NCBI GenBank assembly: GCA_005880805.1
Contig: VBFZ01000127.1
Span: 14,898-30,497 of the forward strand
Direction: 5' to 3'
DNA from: Chloroflexota bacterium
GTDB lineage: Bacteria > Chloroflexota > Limnocylindria > Limnocylindrales > CSP1-4
DNA: 15,600 nt
The first letter of the stretch is position 1. Every line of letters starts with the position of its first letter. The notes below the pieces were generated by a model that had not been told where the DNA came from, made no database searches, and worked only from the letters and a program-made list of their open reading frames with translations. The position numbers and the translations under genes were made by a program. This document shows positions 1 to 6,207 of the stretch, in pieces.

Positions 1-429
1 TACGCGGTCGTCGGGCTGGACGCCAGGCGTCAGGTCGTCGGCCTGTTCCGGGAGGCGCTCGGCAGGCTCGGGGCGGTGCCGAATTCGGTGCTTGCTGAAC
101 GATCATCGGGACAGGTGCGGTTGGCCGGCCTGGTGGTCACCCGACAGCACCCGATGACGGCACGGGGGACCGTCTTCCTCGCGCTCGAGGACGAGACCGG
201 GATGGTGAACGTGACCCTCTGGCCGGACACCTGGATGCGGTTCCGGGGTGTGGTCCGACGTTACGCACTCCTGCTGGTCGACGGGGAGCTGCAACGCGAA
301 GGCAACGTGGTGAACGTCGTGGCGCACGACGTCCGCTCGCTCGTCGAAGAGGCACGAAAGGTGGGTGGGCCGGACACCGCGCCCGGGGTGCGGCATCTCG
401 GCCACGCCGGGATGCGGCGGCTCGGTTAG
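1..429 (+). CDS. dnaE2: Error-prone DNA polymerase III alpha subunit (DnaE2/ImuC type), C-terminal fragment
   Basis: The reading frame is open from the first base, so only the last 142 residues are visible. From about residue 38 they form the C-terminal OB-fold of C-family polymerases: VRLAGLVVTRQ, then FLALEDETGMVNVTLWPD, then a region ending QREGNVVNVVAHDV. The LAGLVVTRQxPxTARG...LEDETG...WPD pattern is closer to DnaE2/ImuC, the translesion polymerase of SOS mutagenesis, than to replicative DnaE1. This is a recalled family comparison and not a search. In the family this domain binds single-stranded DNA. The tail after the OB-fold (VGGPDTAPGVRHLG...) is short and lacks the SRDFH ending common in proteobacterial DnaE2. 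The polymerase active site lies outside the window. The stop (427-429) is one base from the stop of the convergent gene. DnaE1 remains possible. Confidence 0.8.
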   Translation, partial: YAVVGLDARRQVVGLFREALGRLGAVPNSVLAERSSGQVRLAGLVVTRQHPMTARGTVFLALEDETGMVNVTLWPDTWMRFRGVVRRYALLLVDGELQREGNVVNVVAHDVRSLVEEARKVGGPDTAPGVRHLGHAGMRRLG

Positions 430-430
430 G

Positions 431-1123
431 TCAGCGTCGCGCCCGAGCTGTCGACGGACGGGAAGTGGGCCGCTTCTGCGTTCCCTGCCTGGATCGTTGC
501 GACCGGCGGGCGGCCGCGGCCTGATTGGAGTTGCGCAGGAAGCGGCGGTAGAACGCCGCGAACGACGCAACGAACGTCCCGAACAGCGGGAAGACGATGA
601 AGAAGTTGAATAGAACGACGCTGACCACCTGCGACATCGTGAGCTCGGCTCCCGCCGGCAGTGGCGTGACAAGCACATAGATGGTCGTGAACACCGCGGC
701 CTCGAGGCCGACGATCAGTCCGGCCAGCCAGGAGGCGCGCGGCGCGAGAACGCCGGCAAGGAACGGCCCGGCGAGAGGCGTCTGAAGGACAAACAATGCG
801 ACGATCGGACCGAGGCCGCTCGACAGCCCGCCCGGAATGAGCGCAATGACGCCGGCGATCGCGGTCAGCAGGCCCGGCACCCAGACCGCCCTCGTTCGGA
901 GCACGAGGGTCGGCAGATAAGCCAGATCGCCGCGGATGTCCACCGGCGTTAACGCGGTCGTGAAGAGCGACAGGAAGCCCGGAGCCCTGATCCGCGGCCG
1001 GCTCGATTGCGCCGGCGCCGGCTCGGTCTCTTCGGCGTCGTCGGCCCGCGACTCGACCTCGGCGAGACGGGCGCGGTGCCGGCGGCGTGCCTCGGCTCGA
1101 TCGGTTCGTTTGGCGCGCGCCAC
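431..1123 (-). CDS. Multi-pass membrane protein of unknown function
   Basis: I do not recognise this 230-residue protein. A basic and acidic N-terminal segment (about 1-48, rich in Arg, Glu and Ala, probably cytoplasmic) precedes three or four hydrophobic segments at about 79-98, 104-125, 129-152 and 165-192. A strongly basic tail (RRFLRNSN... to ARARR) follows. Positive charge at both ends suggests both termini are cytoplasmic. The frame stays open upstream to 1321. I chose the GTG at 1123-1121 because it is preceded by GAGAGGAG and three bases, a good ribosome-binding site. The 66 residues upstream are low-complexity and would run through the 11-bp repeat array. It converges on the polymerase gene with a one-base gap and is divergent from the large surface protein. 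No enzymatic motif is visible. Confidence 0.75.
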   Translation of the reverse strand: MARAKRTDRAEARRRHRARLAEVESRADDAEETEPAPAQSSRPRIRAPGFLSLFTTALTPVDIRGDLAYLPTLVLRTRAVWVPGLLTAIAGVIALIPGGLSSGLGPIVALFVLQTPLAGPFLAGVLAPRASWLAGLIVGLEAAVFTTIYVLVTPLPAGAELTMSQVVSVVLFNFFIVFPLFGTFVASFAAFYRRFLRNSNQAAAARRSQRSRQGTQKRPTSRPSTARARR

Positions 1124-1236
1124 TTGCTCCTCTCGGTGACGGGTATGAGCATCGTAGTTGACGTCCCGGCGAGGCGCACCCCGGCGAACACGTCTGCTTG
1201 GTCGCCGATAAGCGCGAAGTGAGATCGCGGCTAGCC

Positions 1237-1280
1237 TCGGGTGAAGTGCGGGTGATCCGCGGGTGACCGGCGGGTGAGCC
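1237..1280. promoter_or_regulatory. Array of four 11-bp direct repeats, core CGGGTGA (minus strand TCACCCG)
   Basis: Four contiguous 11-mers lie head to tail: TCGGGTGAAGT (1237), GCGGGTGATCC (1248), GCGGGTGACCG (1259) and GCGGGTGAGCC (1270). Seven bases (CGGGTGA) are invariant and the last three vary. The spacing is exactly 11 bp, one helical turn. In-phase partial copies are visible at 1215 (GTGA at 1219) and 1292 (CCGGATGAAGG). Direct 11-bp spacing is the known binding architecture of OmpR/PhoB-type response regulators, and TCACCCG resembles the (G/T)TCACC core of actinobacterial PHO boxes. Assignment to Pho is inference. The array sits between divergent genes, 114 bp from the minus-strand GTG and 64 bp upstream of the putative -10 of the plus-strand gene. 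Confidence 0.6.
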
Positions 1281-1296
1281 GCCGTTTGGGTCCGGA

Positions 1297-1316
1297 TGAA
1301 GGCCGGTGAAGGCCGG
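1297..1316. repeat. Perfect tandem 10-mer TGAAGGCCGG x2
   Basis: TGAAGGCCGG occurs twice in a row, directly downstream of the 11-bp array and upstream of the putative promoter. With the GGTGAT at 1329-1334 it continues the spacing of GGTGA/GATGA elements up to the -10 region. It may be degenerate extra operator units or chance GC-rich repetition. Confidence 0.5.
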
Positions 1317-1340
1317 TCCAAGCGGGCGGTGATGGCCGGC

Positions 1341-1349
1341 TGTTAGAAC
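1341..1349 (+). promoter_or_regulatory. Putative extended -10 promoter (TGtTAGAAC) of the surface-protein gene
   Basis: TG at 1341-1342, one base, then TAGAAC at 1344-1349 matches an extended -10 element with four of six hexamer matches. I see no -35 hexamer at the right distance, which fits activation by a regulator bound at the upstream repeats. The predicted start near 1356 leaves a leader of about 34 bases before the ATG at 1390, containing the ribosome-binding site. Confidence 0.4.
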
Positions 1350-1389
1350 CTCACCACCGCTGCCACCCGTGCTCGCCGGGAGGTCATCC

Positions 1390-4300
1390 ATGGATCGCGC
1401 CCGGCGTTCGGTTCCCGTGGCAACGCTGCTTCTGTTCGTCGCATCGGCGATCGCCCTGTCGCCCGGTGGGCCCGCACGCGAGGCCTCGCTGGCAGCCCTC
1501 GTGGCGTGGCCTCCGTCCTCCAGCCTGACGTTGGCGGAGGTCGTGACCGGGGGCACGTCGGCCTCCGATGAGTACGTCGAGGTGACCAACGCCGGGAGTG
1601 GAACTGCGGATCTGGCCGGCATGGAGCTCGTGTACGTCACCTCGTCGGGCGCCACGATCACGCGAAAGGCCGTGTGGACGACCGCCCGACCGATCAAGCC
1701 CGGCCAGCATCTCCTGATCGCAAACTCACTCGGCGTCTTCGCGGCGACGGCCGACGCGACGTACAGCGGCGGGCTGGCGGCAACCGGTGGTGCGCTCGCG
1801 CTTCGGGCGGTCGGTGGCTCACCCGTCGACGCCGTCGGCTGGGGTGACGCGGCGAATGCGTTCGTCGAGGGCAGCGCCGCGGCGGCACCTGCGGCGCGTT
1901 CGAGCATCGAGCGCAGGCCCGGTGGCACCGGCGGCAACGTCCAGGACACCAACGACAACGCCTCCGACTGGATGGCCAACGCCACTCCCGTGCCGCAGAA
2001 CCTGGCAGCCGCGCCAGTTCCTGGTCCGCAGCCCACGCCGACGCCGACGACTCTGCCGACACCGACGCCCACGGCCCAACCGACGCCCGCTCCGACCAGT
2101 GAGCCGACTCCTACTCCCACGGTCGAACCGACGCCCACCGTCGAACCCAGGCCCACCGTCGAACCGACGCCGACGCCGACCATCGAACCGACACCGACAC
2201 CGACCGTGGAGCCGACGGCCACACCGACCCCGACGCCAACGGCGCCGCCGTCGCCCACCGCTTCGCCTTCGCCGGACCCCTCGATCTCCATCGCAGAGGC
2301 ACGATCGCTGCCTACCGGCACGGTCGCGACGGTCTCCGGAGTGCTGACCACGCAGCTCGGCGTGCTCGAGTCCGGCCGCACGGGGTTCGTCCAGGATGCG
2401 ACCGCCGGGATTGCGCTCTACCTCGAGGCAGCGACGACCGGTGGCCTCGTGGCCGGAACGACGGTGACGGCGACCGGAGTCGTGGACGAGCGCTACGGAC
2501 AGCGAACCCTGCGAGTGAATGAAAGCGCCGTCCAGGCTGTTGGATCCGGAGCCTTGCCGGATGCCAGGTCCGTCCAGACAGGTGTGGCAGGAGAGTCAGT
2601 CGAGGGGTCGCGTGTCGCCGTGGCAGGCCTCGTCGTCGAGGCGCCCTCGGCACTGAGCGACGGCCTGGGATTGATGATTAACGACGGGACGGGGCCGCTC
2701 CGCATCGTCGTGACCCCCGCCGCGCTGGGCAGCCAGGTCGTCGTGCGTGGGGGCAGTGTCATTGCGATCGGGCCCCTTGGACAGCGCGACTCGTCAGGCA
2801 CCGGCCTCGCGGGATACCGCGTGTTTGCGAGCCTTCCGGGCGAGCTCGTCGTCGTGCCAACAGTCGAGCCATCGCCATCTCCCGAGCCGACGCTGCCGCC
2901 AAGCCCGACGCCCGAGCCTTCGATCCTGCCCTCGCCCGCGCCGTCAACCGGTCCGACGCCCACGCCGACGCCAGCTCCGACGCCGACGCCAACACCAACC
3001 CCGGGTCCGACGAGTGAGCCCGTTCTCGCCATCGCCGAGGCCCGTCTGATGCCGGTTGGAAGCGTGGTCACCATCCGAGGCGTGGTGACGGCGGAGGCGG
3101 GTCGAGTCGGAACTCCCCCGCTGTTCGCGATCCAGGACCCGACCGCCGGACTGCTCGTCCACCGGCCCGAGGCCATGGCTGGTCCCGCGAGAGGGACGTT
3201 CCTCGAAGTCACCGGCAAGCTCGCGGAGCCGAACGGTCAGCTGGAGGTTCGCCCGGAAACGTCCGCGTCGATCAGCACGCTCGGCCCGAGCGTCATGCCG
3301 TCCGCGCTCGCGATCCTTGCCACGCAGCTCGGTGAGGCCACCGAGGCCAGACTCGTGGTCGTCGAGGGGCTGCTCATTGAGACGCCCAGCAAGGCGTCGA
3401 GTGGCGACCTGACGACATATCTCCAGGACTCCACGGGCATGCGGGTCCGCGTGATGGCCGATGCCACCAGCGGGATCGCCAAGCCCGATCTGGCCAAAGG
3501 CCGGTCCTATCGCCTGACGGGAGTCGTCGGCCAGCGGGCAAGTCGCCGAGGCGCGCTCGACGGCTACCGCATCTGGATTCGTGACCGTCAGGACATCTCC
3601 CTGCTCGCCGGTGGCGGCTCGGGCGGCTCGTCGTCCGGGAGCACGGTCTCGATCGCCCACGCGCTCGTCGGAGGCAGGGGACCGATCACCGTCGAGGGCA
3701 CGGTCACTGCCGGCCCGGCGTTGCTGGACGCAAGTGGCCGACGGATCGTGATTCAGGACAGCTCGGCGGCCGTTGAGGTGCGGCTCCCCGCCGATTCGAG
3801 CGCGCCGCGCGTCGGGCAGCGACTGCGGATCGCGGGAACGATGGGGCGAGCCTATGGCGCTCCGCGGTTGACCGCCGAGCAGATCGTCAGGTTGACCTCC
3901 GGAGCGGGAGTCCAGCCGCTCGAGCTGCGTTCCGCGCCAGGCACCGCCCACGAGTGGCGGCTCGTGCGGCTGGTCGGGCTCGTCACCGAGGTTCACAAGC
4001 TGGGCGAACGATGGCGTGCAGAGGTACTGATCGGCTCGGATCGGGTTCCCTTGATCGGGCTGCCGGGTTCACGCATTCCGTCCACGGCGATCCTTGAAGG
4101 GCGTCGAGCGCTGATCGTCGGGATCGTTCGCCGGCCCTATCCCTCGGCGAAGGACCGCCGGTTCGCCATCGTTCCGCGAAGCGCCGCCGATCTGACCATG
4201 GGTGCGGCCACTCCAGGCATCGCGGGCGAAGGCTCCGCGTCCGGCGCGGGGTCGAGCGTCGCGAGCGGTGGCGCGGGCTACGGCCTTGGCCCGACGAGCC

Positions 4301-4932
4301 CGGTCGATGTCGACCTGGGCCAGCTGGCCGAGCACTTCGGCGGGACCGTCCGCGTCGGCGGCTTGATCGAGAGCCTGAGCGCCGAGGGCGTCACCCTCGA
4401 CGATGGGACGGGCACCGCCCTGATCGTCCTCGAAGGCGATGCTGCCGGGTTCCTGCCACTACTGCGACCGGGCGAGGCCGTGAATGCCATCGGGAGGGTC
4501 GAGGGCGACCGCGCCCATCCCCACGTCCTCGTGGCGGACGGAGCCGGGCTCGTCCGGGTCGGCGAGCTCGGCGATCTCCCGGCCGTCGCTCCCGAGCCGA
4601 GCCGGGCGGCCGACATCCCGGCTGACCACCAACCCGGCGGACACACCGCAGCGGGCGCGCTGCCGGACCTCGTTTCCGCCCCGACGGGTGCCGGCCTGGT
4701 GTCGCTGATCCTCGTGTCGTTCCTGTCCGTGGCCGTCACGCTCCTCCGGAGACGCAGGGTCCGCCGCGCCCTCGCCGCCCGGCTGGCCGAGCGTCTGGCC
4801 GCCATCAAGGCCACGCCGTCCACGCCATGGAGTGCCGGAGCGGGCCCGGGAGCCGGGATTCGGGCGAGGTCACACGGGTCCGTCGTGGGTGCCGAGACCC
4901 CGCCGTCGGAGCTCGGCCCACGTTCAGGCTGA
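1390..4932 (+). CDS. Secreted, membrane-anchored lamin-tail domain protein with multiple OB-like repeats
   Basis: This is a 1180-residue surface protein. ATG at 1390 follows GGGAGGT with good spacing and puts a signal peptide (basic MDRARR, then VATLLLFVASAIAL) at the N-terminus; an in-frame GTG at 1369 is less likely. In order: a lamin-tail domain about 44-203 (SLTLAEVV..., EYVEVTNAGSG...DLAGMELVY, KPGQHLLIAN), a Pro/Thr linker 215-297, two small beta domains about 298-389 and 390-491, a second linker 490-544, domains about 545-625 and 647-738, a Gly/Ser spacer, domains about 752-836, 854-938 and 974-1061, a membrane segment about 1101-1121, and a basic tail. The repeats share SIAEAR..PVGSVVTIRGVVT...FAIQDPTAG...G..V.VTG, which I read as OB-like folds of the sort attached to extracellular nucleases. 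No nuclease or other catalytic motif is visible. A role in binding nucleic acid or polysaccharide at the cell surface is inference. Confidence 0.85.
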   Translation: MDRARRSVPVATLLLFVASAIALSPGGPAREASLAALVAWPPSSSLTLAEVVTGGTSASDEYVEVTNAGSGTADLAGMELVYVTSSGATITRKAVWTTARPIKPGQHLLIANSLGVFAATADATYSGGLAATGGALALRAVGGSPVDAVGWGDAANAFVEGSAAAAPAARSSIERRPGGTGGNVQDTNDNASDWMANATPVPQNLAAAPVPGPQPTPTPTTLPTPTPTAQPTPAPTSEPTPTPTVEPTPTVEPRPTVEPTPTPTIEPTPTPTVEPTATPTPTPTAPPSPTASPSPDPSISIAEARSLPTGTVATVSGVLTTQLGVLESGRTGFVQDATAGIALYLEAATTGGLVAGTTVTATGVVDERYGQRTLRVNESAVQAVGSGALPDARSVQTGVAGESVEGSRVAVAGLVVEAPSALSDGLGLMINDGTGPLRIVVTPAALGSQVVVRGGSVIAIGPLGQRDSSGTGLAGYRVFASLPGELVVVPTVEPSPSPEPTLPPSPTPEPSILPSPAPSTGPTPTPTPAPTPTPTPTPGPTSEPVLAIAEARLMPVGSVVTIRGVVTAEAGRVGTPPLFAIQDPTAGLLVHRPEAMAGPARGTFLEVTGKLAEPNGQLEVRPETSASISTLGPSVMPSALAILATQLGEATEARLVVVEGLLIETPSKASSGDLTTYLQDSTGMRVRVMADATSGIAKPDLAKGRSYRLTGVVGQRASRRGALDGYRIWIRDRQDISLLAGGGSGGSSSGSTVSIAHALVGGRGPITVEGTVTAGPALLDASGRRIVIQDSSAAVEVRLPADSSAPRVGQRLRIAGTMGRAYGAPRLTAEQIVRLTSGAGVQPLELRSAPGTAHEWRLVRLVGLVTEVHKLGERWRAEVLIGSDRVPLIGLPGSRIPSTAILEGRRALIVGIVRRPYPSAKDRRFAIVPRSAADLTMGAATPGIAGEGSASGAGSSVASGGAGYGLGPTSPVDVDLGQLAEHFGGTVRVGGLIESLSAEGVTLDDGTGTALIVLEGDAAGFLPLLRPGEAVNAIGRVEGDRAHPHVLVADGAGLVRVGELGDLPAVAPEPSRAADIPADHQPGGHTAAGALPDLVSAPTGAGLVSLILVSFLSVAVTLLRRRRVRRALAARLAERLAAIKATPSTPWSAGAGPGAGIRARSHGSVVGAETPPSELGPRSG
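2032..2280 (+). repeat. Pro-Thr low-complexity linker 1
   Basis: About 83 codons of PTPTP-type sequence with VEPTP sub-repeats lie between the lamin-tail domain and the first OB-like domain. The repetitive DNA (ccgacgccgacg, ccgacggtcgaa) produces long false reading frames on the minus strand, with Val-Gly repeats. Such linkers usually act as extended, often glycosylated wall-spanning spacers. The tract should be prone to slippage and length variation between strains. Confidence 0.85.
2857..3021 (+). repeat. Pro-Thr/Pro-Ser low-complexity linker 2
   Basis: A second Pro-rich spacer of 55 codons begins VEPSPSPEP and ends TPTPTPGPTSEP. It separates the second and third OB-like domains, so the ectodomain reads as lamin-tail, linker, OB pair, linker, OB series. 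Confidence 0.85.
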
Positions 4933-4938
4933 ACGTGG
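4918..4938. repeat. Perfect inverted repeat overlapping the surface-protein stop codon
   Basis: CCACGTTC (4918-4925) is followed by a 5-base loop AGGCT and GAACGTGG (4931-4938); the symmetry extends through the loop apart from the central base. The stop TGA (4930-4932) lies inside. No T-run follows, so it is a poor intrinsic terminator. It ends six bases before the putative -35 of the next gene, a position suited to an operator, or it may simply be an mRNA 3'-end hairpin. Confidence 0.5.
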
Positions 4939-4944
4939 CTGAGC

Positions 4945-4974
4945 TTGACGCTCCGAAGAACGCAGGGCTATCCT
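4945..4974 (+). promoter_or_regulatory. Sigma70-like promoter, TTGACG - 18 bp - TATCCT
   Basis: TTGACG at 4945-4950 matches five of six bases of the -35 consensus. TATCCT at 4969-4974 matches four of six of the -10 consensus, with an 18-bp spacer. The predicted start near 4981 gives a leader of about 39 bases to the TTG start at 5020. An alternative in-frame TTG at 4945 would lie inside the -35 box, which argues for the downstream start. Confidence 0.6.
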
Positions 4975-5019
4975 CGGCCGAGTTTCGCGCCAGCGGAGCA
5001 TCGAGCGAGGGACGAGGTT

Positions 5020-5859
5020 TTGCCGAACGCGGACATCCGCGTCGCCCTCCCGGTTGGAGAACGGCAGTACCACATCGGACTTGGCCCCGGAGAACTGGCC
5101 GAGTTCATCCTCCTCCCCGGTGACCCAGATCGGACCTCCAGAATCGCCACCCGGTTCGATTCCATCGAGCTGGAAGGGCGGCACCGCGAGTTCGCGTCGG
5201 CCACCGGCACCTACCGGGGCCAGCGCGTCTCGGTTGTCTCGACGGGCATCGGTACCGACAACGTCGAGATCGTGGTGGCGGAGGCGCTGGCGATCACGGA
5301 ACATCCGACCTTCATCCGTGTCGGCTCCTGTGGCGCTCTCCAGCCGGAGATGCGCCTCGGGGACCTGGTGATCTCGACCGGAGCGGTCCGGCTAGAGGCC
5401 ACGACGAGCTTCTTCGTCCACGACGGCTACCCCGCGGTCGCCGACCATCAGGCGGTCGTGGCGCTGATCGAGGCCGCAGCACAGCTCGGACACACCGCAC
5501 ACGTCGGGTTGACGGCTACGGCGCCGGGGTTCTTCGCTGCGCAGGGGCGCCCCATCCCCCAGCTTCCCATCCGTTACCCTGACCTCGCCGAAGAGATGAC
5601 GCGCCAGCGCGTCCTGAACTTCGAGATGGAGGCATCAGCACTCCTGGTCCTGGCCGGACTGGCTCGCTGCCGGGCGGGCGTCATCTGTGCGGTCTACGCA
5701 CAGCGAACGACCGGCGAGTTCGTGACCGGTGAGGCCAGGGATCGCGCCGAGGCGGCGTGCGTGGAGACGGGGCTCGAGGGGCTCCGGATCCTCGCCGAGA
5801 TGGACCGCCAGGTGCTGGCATCGGCGGCGGATCGCTGGCGACCGTCGCTCTGGAACTGA
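5020..5859 (+). CDS. Nucleoside phosphorylase, uridine phosphorylase family
   Basis: This 279-residue cytoplasmic enzyme is predicted to cleave a pyrimidine nucleoside with phosphate, giving free base and (deoxy)ribose-1-phosphate in nucleoside salvage. Family marks are LLPGDPDR (31-38, phosphate binding), GIGTDN (76-81), RVGSCGALQ (100-108) and NFEMEAS (200-206, the ribose-contacting EME). FFAAQGRP (171-178) resembles the base-recognition segment of uridine phosphorylases. Length and order fit NP-I family type enzymes. Start: TTG at 5020 with GAGGG eight bases upstream; the upstream TTG at 4945 overlaps the predicted -35. Base specificity (uridine, purine nucleoside or other) cannot be fixed from sequence by eye, so I give no symbol. 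It is followed after 63 bp by the DUF5679 gene in the same direction, with no terminator between. Confidence 0.85.
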   Translation: MPNADIRVALPVGERQYHIGLGPGELAEFILLPGDPDRTSRIATRFDSIELEGRHREFASATGTYRGQRVSVVSTGIGTDNVEIVVAEALAITEHPTFIRVGSCGALQPEMRLGDLVISTGAVRLEATTSFFVHDGYPAVADHQAVVALIEAAAQLGHTAHVGLTATAPGFFAAQGRPIPQLPIRYPDLAEEMTRQRVLNFEMEASALLVLAGLARCRAGVICAVYAQRTTGEFVTGEARDRAEAACVETGLEGLRILAEMDRQVLASAADRWRPSLWN

Positions 5860-5872
5860 TCGAGGTCGCGGA

Positions 5873-5901
5873 CACGGGGCAGAGGTTCCCGTGACGCCCC
5901 G
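5873..5901 (+). other. Two overlapping, mutually exclusive short inverted repeats
   Basis: CACGGG (5873-5878) can pair with CCCGTG (5888-5893), or CGGGGC (5875-5880) can pair with GCCCCG (5896-5901). The two pairings compete for the same left arm. They lie just upstream of the AGAGGAGG ribosome-binding site (5905-5912) of the small protein. Six-base GC stems arise easily by chance here, so this is weak. Confidence 0.25.
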
Positions 5902-5922
5902 CTGAGAGGAGGCACCGCCCAG

Positions 5923-6063
5923 ATGGCCGAAGCCTATTGTGTCAAGGACAAGATGAAGGTCGAAGTCCAGAACCCGCAGCGCATCACGATGAAGAACGGC
6001 AAGACCGCGCTTCAGGGCACCTGTCCGAAGTGTGGTACGAAGGTGTTCAAGATCGGCGGCTGA
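5923..6063 (+). CDS. DUF5679-type zinc-ribbon-like mini-protein
   Basis: This 46-residue protein, too short for most gene finders, starts MAEAYCVKDKMK and contains ITMKNGKTALQGTCPKCGTK before VFKIGG. I recognise this as the DUF5679 family of very small proteins common in Chloroflexota; function is unknown. A CPKC knuckle (Cys34, Cys37) is intact. The N-terminal knuckle reads CVKD (Cys6, Asp9), so one expected Cys is Asp, leaving three Cys and perhaps an Asp ligand if zinc is bound. The start is supported by a strong AGAGGAGG ten bases upstream. It probably shares a transcript with the phosphorylase gene and ends 21 bases before a clear terminator. Confidence 0.85.
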   Translation: MAEAYCVKDKMKVEVQNPQRITMKNGKTALQGTCPKCGTKVFKIGG

Positions 6064-6084
6064 ACCGGGCATAGGAACTTCCGA

Positions 6085-6121
6085 AGGCCTCCGTCGGGCA
6101 CGACGGGGGCCTTTCGTTTTT
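6085..6121 (+). terminator. Rho-independent terminator
   Basis: AGGCCTCCGTCG (6085-6096), loop GGCA, then CGACGGGGGCCT (6101-6112) forms a 12-bp stem with one U-G pair, followed by TTCGTTTTT. It ends the phosphorylase-DUF5679 unit and separates it from the sugar-kinase promoter about 65 bp downstream. Confidence 0.9.
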
Positions 6122-6182
6122 GAGCGCGAGGGTCCGGGGACCGAGCGATTGCCGGCGATCGGGACCGGGGGTCACGCAAAGG

Positions 6183-6198
6183 CCCTTTGCTAGAATGC
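6183..6198 (+). promoter_or_regulatory. Extended -10 promoter of the sugar kinase/glycolysis cluster
   Basis: CCCTTTGCTAGAATGC contains TGC directly before TAGAAT (6191-6196; five of six to the -10 consensus), a good extended -10. No convincing -35 is present. The same 16-mer with two changes lies upstream of rpsT on the other strand. The predicted start is near 6203, five bases before the GTG at 6208. Confidence 0.6.
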
Positions 6199-6207
6199 CG
6201 CTGCGTC

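Noticed and set aside
1124..1321. 66-codon N-terminal extension of the minus-strand membrane protein
   Set aside because: Low-complexity, Arg/Pro-rich, and it crosses the 11-bp repeat array. A good ribosome-binding site precedes GTG 1123 instead.
426..2381. Long minus-strand frame (651 codons) with Val-Gly repeats
   Set aside because: It is the antisense of the Pro/Thr linker and lamin-tail gene and overlaps the better-supported membrane-protein gene. The Val-Gly repeats are simply the reverse complement of Pro-Thr codons; there is no coherent domain.
2944..3996. Minus-strand frame of 350 codons
   Set aside because: Antisense shadow of the OB-like repeat region; no recognisable domain and no ribosome-binding site.
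4918..4945. Intrinsic terminator at the end of the surface-protein gene
   Set aside because: The hairpin is perfect but no T-run follows, so I list it only as an inverted repeat.
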